Source: Streptomyces sp. NWU339
Lineage (GTDB): Bacteria; Actinomycetota; Actinomycetes; Streptomycetales; Streptomycetaceae
Direction: 5' to 3'
DNA: 64,000 bases
Assembly: GCF_003143855.1 (NCBI RefSeq)
Contig: NZ_QFRK01000024.1
Coordinates: 1 to 64,000 of the forward strand
In this document: positions 57,934 through 64,000 of the stretch, in pieces
Position numbering within the stretch: the stretch's first letter is position 1
Layout: each line of letters begins with the position of its first letter
The notes under the pieces: generated by a model
Told to the model about the DNA's origin: nothing
The model's input: the letters and a program-made list of their open reading frames with translations, nothing else
Databases searched by the model: none
Position numbers and translations under genes: made by a program

Positions 57934-58803
57934 ATGGGAAGGTCCAGGAACTCCGGACGCGGGCGGGCCGCCGTCGAAGCCGTCGTCGAGAGCGTCGACG
58001 GAGGGATCGCCCGGCTCGTCCCCGACCGGGAACGGCCGAGGGCCTGGACGCTGCTGATCGACGACGCCCCGCAGTCGCACGTCGACCTGGACGATCCGGC
58101 GTACCTCTCCTTCGAGTACCAGCGGCGGATCGGACACGTCATCGACACCGCCGCGCCGGCCGGCCGGCCCGTGCAGGCGGTGCATCTCGGCGGCGGCGCG
58201 TTCACCCTCGCCCGGTACGTCGCCGCCACCCGGCCCCGCTCCACCCAGCAGGTCGTCGAACGGGACGCGCGGCTGGTGCGACTGGTCCGCAGGGAGCTGC
58301 CGCCGGACCCCGGGGCGCGGATCAGGGTGCGCTCGGTGGACGCCCGGGAAGGGCTCGCGAAGGTACGGGACGGATGGGCCGACCTCGTCGTCGCCGACGT
58401 GTTCAGCGGAGCCCGCACCCCCGCCCACCTGACCTCGACCGAGTTCCTGGACGACGTCCGCAGGGCCCTCGCCCCCGGCGGGGTCTACGTCGCCAACCTC
58501 GCCGACGGGCCGCCGCTGGCCCATCTGCGCGGCCAGATCGCCACCGCCGCCGCCCGGTTCGCCGAACTCGCGCTGATCGCCGACCCGGCGGTGCTGCGCG
58601 GCAGACGCTTCGGCAACTCCGTGCTGGTCGCCTCCGACGCGCCCCTGCCGATCGCCGAGCTGACCCGCCGCGCCGCCTCCGACCCGCACCCCGGGCGCGT
58701 CCAACACGGGCGGGAACTCAGGGACTTCACCGGCGGTGCCGCCCCGGTCAGCGACCTGGCGGCGGTCGACTCCCCGGCGCCACCGCCGTCGGTGTTCCGG
58801 TGA
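57934..58803 (+). CDS. Spermidine-synthase-like methyltransferase-fold protein
   Basis: 289 residues with a Rossmann fold: QAVHLGGGAFTLARYVAATRP (the GGG SAM-binding loop), QQVVERDARLVRLVRRELP (acidic residue after strand 2), IRVRSVDAREGLAKV and DLVVADVFSGARTPAHLTSTEFLDDVRRALAPGGVYVANLADG. This is the spermidine/spermine synthase class; the usual 'LGGGDG' is replaced by LGGGAF and the catalytic Asp is in ADVFSG. Streptomyces paralogues may not transfer aminopropyl groups. Confidence 0.82.
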   Translation: MGRSRNSGRGRAAVEAVVESVDGGIARLVPDRERPRAWTLLIDDAPQSHVDLDDPAYLSFEYQRRIGHVIDTAAPAGRPVQAVHLGGGAFTLARYVAATRPRSTQQVVERDARLVRLVRRELPPDPGARIRVRSVDAREGLAKVRDGWADLVVADVFSGARTPAHLTSTEFLDDVRRALAPGGVYVANLADGPPLAHLRGQIATAAARFAELALIADPAVLRGRRFGNSVLVASDAPLPIAELTRRAASDPHPGRVQHGRELRDFTGGAAPVSDLAAVDSPAPPPSVFR

Positions 58804-58837
58804 CGGGCGAGGGGTGCGAGGGGGCCGGGCCGCCCGG

Positions 58838-59506
58838 TCAGTAGTCGTTGATCTCCACGCGCGGCGGGCCGTCGTGCCAGGTGCAGAAGACCGACACCCG
58901 GTCCGCGTCCGCCGCGAACTCCACCCGGATCCACGACTCCGTCTTCCACACCTGCATCGACCAGCCCGCCCCGGGCGTCGCCGACACCAGGGACGCGGAG
59001 GTCTCGCCGAGGTCGAAGACCGCCCGGCCGCCGTCGGTGTCGTACGCCTTGACCTCGCCGGAGGTGACCGGGGCGGGGCCGGGCGGAGTGGGGTCGGCCC
59101 CGCCCGGGGCGGGGTCGGGGGACCCCCCGTCGGGCTCGCCCGCCGACCGCCCCGACGACTCCCGCTCCCGCGCGTCCGCGGCGGTGTCCTCGGAGTCCCG
59201 GGAACTCTGCTGGTCTTTCGAGTCCTTGGAGTCCTTGGAGCCCTTCGGGTCCCGCGCGTCCTTCGAGTCCCCGGCGTCCGCCGCGTCATCGGCGGCTTCC
59301 GGCGCCTTCGCGTCGGTCGGGCGCCGGGTCGAGGACGACACCGGCCCCGACTCCTGCGTCGTCGCGCCGGCCGCCGTGATGGGCAGCGCGCGGGGCGGGT
59401 CGTAGGCCGTGCCCGCCATCACCGTGTGCACACCCCACCACGACAGCGTGACCGCCGCGCCCGTGGCGAGCAGCCAGGCCAGTACGTGTACGAGTCCTCT
59501 GCGCAT
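58838..59506 (-). CDS. Membrane-anchored or secreted protein with long acidic/Ser-Lys-Asp linker
   Basis: 222 residues. A membrane segment at 6-30 (VHVLAWLLATGAAVTLSWWGVH) is followed by an unusual linker (about 60-140) with runs such as KGSKDSKDSKDQQSSRDSED, and a compact C-terminal beta domain (EVKAYDTDGGRAVFDLGETSASLVSATPGAGWSMQVWKTESWIRVEFA-type). Function unknown. It is divergent from the two-component system, 109 bp away, and could be its target or sensor partner. Confidence 0.75.
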   Translation of the reverse strand: MRRGLVHVLAWLLATGAAVTLSWWGVHTVMAGTAYDPPRALPITAAGATTQESGPVSSSTRRPTDAKAPEAADDAADAGDSKDARDPKGSKDSKDSKDQQSSRDSEDTAADARERESSGRSAGEPDGGSPDPAPGGADPTPPGPAPVTSGEVKAYDTDGGRAVFDLGETSASLVSATPGAGWSMQVWKTESWIRVEFAADADRVSVFCTWHDGPPRVEINDY

Positions 59507-59615
59507 CGTCGGCCCATACTGCCCCACCCGCCCCACACGTGTCGCGCCCGCGGTGGTGTCCGGAGTTGTCCACAGGCCCGCACCGAGCCGCCCGGCATGG
59601 CGTACGGTGCCGCCC

Positions 59616-60341
59616 ATGGCACGTGTTCTCGTAGTCGAGGACGACCCCTTCGTACGCTCGGCGCTCATCCGGCAACTGACCGACGCCGCACACCTGGTGC
59701 GCAGCGTCGGGACGGCGCTGGAGGCGCTGCGCGAGGTCGCCCATTTCCGTTTCGACGTCGTCGTCCTGGACCTCGGACTGCCCGATCTCGACGGCTCCGA
59801 GGCGCTGAAGATGCTGCGCGGAATCACGGACGTGCCGGTGATCATCGCCACCGCGCGGGACGACGAGGCGGAGATCGTACGGCTGTTGAACGCCGGCGCG
59901 GACGACTACCTGACCAAGCCCTTCTCGGTGGAGCACCTGTCGGCCCGGATGGCGGCCGTGCTGCGCCGGGCCCGTTCCCGCGCGGGAGAGCCGGAGCCGT
60001 CCCCGGTGCTCCGGGTCGGCGGGCTGACCGTCGACCCGCTGCGTCGCCAGGCCGAGCTGGACGGTGCCCGACTGGACCTCACCCGGCGGGAGTTCGACCT
60101 GCTCGCCTTCCTGGCCGGGCGGCCCGGAGTCGTCGTCCCCCGCAGGGAACTCCTCGCCGAGGTGTGGCAGCAGTCCTACGGCGACGACCAGACCATAGAC
60201 GTCCATCTGTCCTGGCTGCGGCGGAAGTTGGGCGAGACCGCCGCCCGGCCGCGCTATCTGCACACCCTGCGGGGCGTCGGCGTGAAACTGGAACCCCTGG
60301 CCGCGGGACTGTCCGCGGCGGAGGCGGAGTCACCGCGATGA
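59616..60341 (+). CDS. OmpR-family response regulator
   Basis: 241 residues. Receiver domain with VVEDDPF (acidic pocket), phospho-acceptor Asp in VVVLDLGLPDLDG, switch Thr in IIATARDD and Lys in YLTKPF. The C-terminal winged helix (LTRREFDLLAFLAGRPGVVVPRRELLAEVW ... TIDVHLSWLRRKLGE) binds DNA. It is coupled to the kinase gene by an ATGAG overlap. Confidence 0.93.
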   Translation: MARVLVVEDDPFVRSALIRQLTDAAHLVRSVGTALEALREVAHFRFDVVVLDLGLPDLDGSEALKMLRGITDVPVIIATARDDEAEIVRLLNAGADDYLTKPFSVEHLSARMAAVLRRARSRAGEPEPSPVLRVGGLTVDPLRRQAELDGARLDLTRREFDLLAFLAGRPGVVVPRRELLAEVWQQSYGDDQTIDVHLSWLRRKLGETAARPRYLHTLRGVGVKLEPLAAGLSAAEAESPR

Positions 60342-61747
60342 GATGGGCCCTGGTGAAGGTGTCGGTGGCGGTGACCGCGATGGTCGTGGTCGCCTTCGCG
60401 GTGCCGCTCGGCCTCGTCATCCGCGAGATGGCCCGCGACCGCGCCTTCTCCAACGCCGAACGGGAAGCCGCGGCGGTCGCTCCCGCGCTGTCCATCACCA
60501 CCGACCGCGACCAGCTCGAACGCGTCGTCGCCTCCGCCGGGTCCGACGCCGCGATGGCCGTGCACATACCCGTCGGCGCCGATGCCGAGCCCCTCGACAT
60601 CGGGCGCCGCCGCGCCACCGCCGAGGACATCGAGGCGGTACGGAAACTGGGGCGGGCCTCCACCTCCAAGGTGTCCGGCGGCTCGACGCTGCTCCAGCCG
60701 GTCGCGCTCAGCAGCGGCGAGATCGCCGTGGTCGAGGTGTTCGTCCCCGAGGCCGAGGTCACCAACGGGGTGGGCACGGCCTGGGCGGTGCTCGCGGGGG
60801 TCGGAGTCGCCCTCATCCTCGGCTCGGTCGCGGTCGCCGACCGGCTGGGCGTGCGGATGGTGCGGCCCGCTCGGCGACTGGTCGAGGGGGCGCACGAACT
60901 GGGGGAGGGCAAGCTGGGCGCACGGGTGCCCGAGAAGGGGCCGACCGAACTGCGGCTGGCGGCCGTGGCGTTCAACTCCATGGCCGACCAGGTCGTCCAA
61001 CTCCTCGCCAACGAAAGGGAACTGGCCGCCGACCTGTCCCACCGGCTGCGCACCCCGCTGACCGTGCTGCGGCTGAACGCCGCCTCCCTCGGCGACGGAC
61101 CGGCCGCCGAGCAGACCCGCGCGGCGGTCGAGCAGCTGGAGCGCGAGGTCGACACCATCATCCGCACCGCGCGGGACGCCAAACCGCAGACGGCCGCAGC
61201 CGGCCCCGGCGCCGGCTGCGACGCGGCCGAAGTGGTCCGGGAACGGATGGCGTTCTGGTCGGCGCTCGCCGAGGACGAGGGCCGTAAATGGCGGGTGGCC
61301 GGAGCGGACGCCCCGGTCCGCATCCCCGTGGCCCGCGCCGACCTGGCCGCCGCCCTCGACGCCCTGCTCGGCAATGTGTTCCGGCACACCGCCGAGGGCA
61401 CCGCCTTCGCCGTCGACCTGCACAACGGCGAGGACGCGGTGATCGTGCTCGTCTCCGACGCGGGCCCCGGCATACCCGACCCGGAGACGGCGATGGCCCG
61501 CGGCCGGGGCTCCGGCAGCGACGGCTCCACCGGTCTCGGCCTGGACATCGTGCGCCGGCTCGCGGAGGCCACCGGCGGGGACGTACGGATCGGCTCGTCG
61601 GTGCTCGGCGGGACCGAGGTGCGCGTCTGGATCCAGCTCGACGGACGGGAGGGGGCTCCCCGGGGGCAGTACGGACGGGGGCGCGGCCACCGGGGGGCCG
61701 TGCGCCGCCGCCGTCCCGGCCGGTTGATACCGACCTTCAGGTCTTGA
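60338..61747 (+). CDS. Sensor histidine kinase, partner of the OmpR-type regulator
   Basis: 469 residues: membrane segment at 7-29, a short extracellular sensor (about 30-145), second segment (WAVLAGVGVALILGSVAVA), HAMP, then the H-box LAADLSHRLRTPLTVLRL and HATPase motifs ALLGNVFRHT (N-box), VLVSDAGPGIPD (G1) and GSTGLGLDIVRRL (G2). The C-terminus has an extra basic tail. Three 11-bp near-repeats containing TGATCCAC follow its stop at 61745-61775. Confidence 0.92.
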   Translation: MRWALVKVSVAVTAMVVVAFAVPLGLVIREMARDRAFSNAEREAAAVAPALSITTDRDQLERVVASAGSDAAMAVHIPVGADAEPLDIGRRRATAEDIEAVRKLGRASTSKVSGGSTLLQPVALSSGEIAVVEVFVPEAEVTNGVGTAWAVLAGVGVALILGSVAVADRLGVRMVRPARRLVEGAHELGEGKLGARVPEKGPTELRLAAVAFNSMADQVVQLLANERELAADLSHRLRTPLTVLRLNAASLGDGPAAEQTRAAVEQLEREVDTIIRTARDAKPQTAAAGPGAGCDAAEVVRERMAFWSALAEDEGRKWRVAGADAPVRIPVARADLAAALDALLGNVFRHTAEGTAFAVDLHNGEDAVIVLVSDAGPGIPDPETAMARGRGSGSDGSTGLGLDIVRRLAEATGGDVRIGSSVLGGTEVRVWIQLDGREGAPRGQYGRGRGHRGAVRRRRPGRLIPTFRS

Positions 61748-61872
61748 TCCACTCCTGATCCACCCTTGATCCACGGGACGCACCGGCCGACGGGGCGCGG
61801 CCCTCCCCCCCAGAGCGCCGCGCCCCGCTTCCCCCAGTTCCCCCGCTCTCCCGGCCCCCGTTCTCGGGAGGG

Positions 61873-63311
<1,439 letters not shown>

Positions 63312-63312
<1 letters not shown>

Positions 63313-63325
63313 GGAAGCGCTCCCA
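63312..63325. promoter_or_regulatory. CebR operator overlapping the bglC start
   Basis: TGGAAGCGCTCCCA differs by one base from the CebR consensus TGGGAGCGCTCCCA. It begins at the first base of the bglC start codon and covers its ribosome binding site. A bound repressor would block transcription entering bglC. Confidence 0.9.
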
Positions 63326-63365
63326 TAGGCGGTCGTGGTGGGACCTGCGAGTCAGGATCAGAGGT

Positions 63366-63418
63366 GAGAAGAGGGGGAAGAAGAGGAAAAGGGAGAGAAG
63401 GAGGGGAAGGGGGAAGGG
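63366..63418 (+). repeat. Uninterrupted 53-nt polypurine tract
   Basis: Only A and G on the plus strand, rich in GAAGAGG and GGGGAA; the matching minus-strand transcript between cebG and bglC would be all C and U. Such tracts can form triplex DNA. No gene lies in 63326-63499. Confidence 0.85.
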
Positions 63419-63499
63419 CGGGAGGGGACGGCGCGGGGACGAGCAGGGGCCGAGGCGTCGGTGACCCGGCCCCCTGGTGGGAGACATCGGCAGACGGGG

Positions 63500-64000
63500 T
63501 CAGCCCTTGACCGCGCCCTGCATGATGCCGCCCACGATCTGCTTGCCGAAGACGGCGAAGACCAGCAGCAGCGGCAGTGTGCCCAGCAGGGCACCCGCCA
63601 TGATCAGGGACTGGTCGGGGGTGAATCCGCGGCCGAGGCCCGCGACCGCGACCTGCACGGTCGGGTTGCCGGACTGGGTCAGAACGAGGAACGGCCACAG
63701 GAAGTCGTTCCAGGTCTGCACGAACATCAGCATGCCGAGCACGGCCATCGCCGGCCGCGCCGCCGGGAACACCACGTGCCACACCACGCGCCAGCTGCTC
63801 GCGCCGTCGACCCGTGCGGCCTCGATGACCTCGTCCGGCAGCGCCTGGAGCAGGTACTGCCGCATGAAGAACACGCCGAACGCGCTCACCAGCGACGGGA
63901 AGATCACGGCCTGCAGCTGGTCGGTCCAGTCCAGTTTGGCGACCATCATGTACAGCGGGATGATGCTCAGTTGCGGCGGGACCATCATGGTGCCGATCAC
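63500..64000 (-). CDS. cebG: CebG, cellobiose ABC transporter permease (3' part only)
   Basis: The frame is open to the window edge; 166 C-terminal residues are seen. The binding-protein-dependent permease EAA loop is LPDEVIEAARVDGASSWRVVWHVVFP, followed by MLMFVQTWNDFLWPFLVL, QVAVAGLGRGF and a last segment ending MQGAVKG. It is the second permease of the CebEFG importer for cellobiose and cellotriose; identity is supported by adjacent bglC and the CebR box. Confidence 0.92.
   Translation of the reverse strand: MIGTMMVPPQLSIIPLYMMVAKLDWTDQLQAVIFPSLVSAFGVFFMRQYLLQALPDEVIEAARVDGASSWRVVWHVVFPAARPAMAVLGMLMFVQTWNDFLWPFLVLTQSGNPTVQVAVAGLGRGFTPDQSLIMAGALLGTLPLLLVFAVFGKQIVGGIMQGAVKG

Noticed and set aside
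61745..61775. Three TGATCCAC-containing 11-bp repeats as regulator direct repeats
   Set aside because: They lie after the kinase stop, with no gene downstream on that strand, so a promoter role is unlikely; noted only as a short local duplication.

Overview
This window has the features of a Streptomyces chromosome. It is very GC-rich with a strong GC third-position bias. It uses many GTG and some TTG starts, carries Tat and lipoprotein signals, and holds lineage markers: the cslA-glxA hyphal glycan locus, a CdgA-type GGDEF/EAL protein, the cebG-bglC cellobiose genes, a CvnA-like kinase, DUF6412 next to a YidC-like gene, and UPF0303. The order csl / ehu-like / cdgA / bglC matches, as I recall it, the S. 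coelicolor region around SCO2798-SCO2838, so most of 18-64 kb looks like core chromosome.

Region 1-11 kb is the accessory, rearranged part. Two core genes, a secreted S37 peptidase and a SEC-C protein, each have a second copy of their 3' end lying in the same orientation further left. The DNA between copy and gene is cargo: a glutaredoxin-like protein and two small conserved proteins in one case; an arsenic operon (arsR-aqpS-arsC with divergent arsI) plus a SnoaL/MFS/IclR group in the other. A frameshifted HAD fragment and an acetyltransferase cut off after about 23 codons lie at the junctions. This is what integration at gene 3' ends would leave.

Region 11-25 kb: DUF6412 and YidC-like membrane proteins, a GH25 muramidase, an orphan nitrate-sensing-type histidine kinase whose tail seems frameshifted, a tiny membrane ORF, an IS5-like transposase remnant, an oxidoreductase divergent from a ROK regulator with a clear operator between them, surface proteins and a class F sortase.

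Region 24.7-34 kb is the glycan locus: GH6 lipoprotein, glxA (copper radical oxidase), cslA (glycan synthase), a cell-wall protein, an SPFH protein and an AA10 LPMO behind a DasR-type site. Two of three identical tRNA-Lys(CUU) genes flank part of it.

Region 34-43 kb is a probable catabolic island: IclR regulator, four-gene amino-acid/ectoine-type ABC transporter, DUF3830, amidase, 2-hydroxyacid dehydrogenase and two Asp/Glu-racemase/maleate-isomerase family proteins arranged around divergent promoters.

Region 43-64 kb: luciferase-like monooxygenase, CdgA, M6 metalloprotease, third tRNA-Lys, a three-gene module (Fe-S-type PD-(D/E)XK nuclease, unknown 538-aa protein, Upf1/Dna2-like helicase) that resembles a Dna2 split over separate genes, a PAP2 protein, a histidine phosphatase, a TPR regulator, a spermidine-synthase-like protein, a two-component system, and finally bglC and the 3' part of cebG with a CebR operator over the bglC start. 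The nuclease-unknown-helicase module and the gene-3'-end duplications are the best candidates for new biology.
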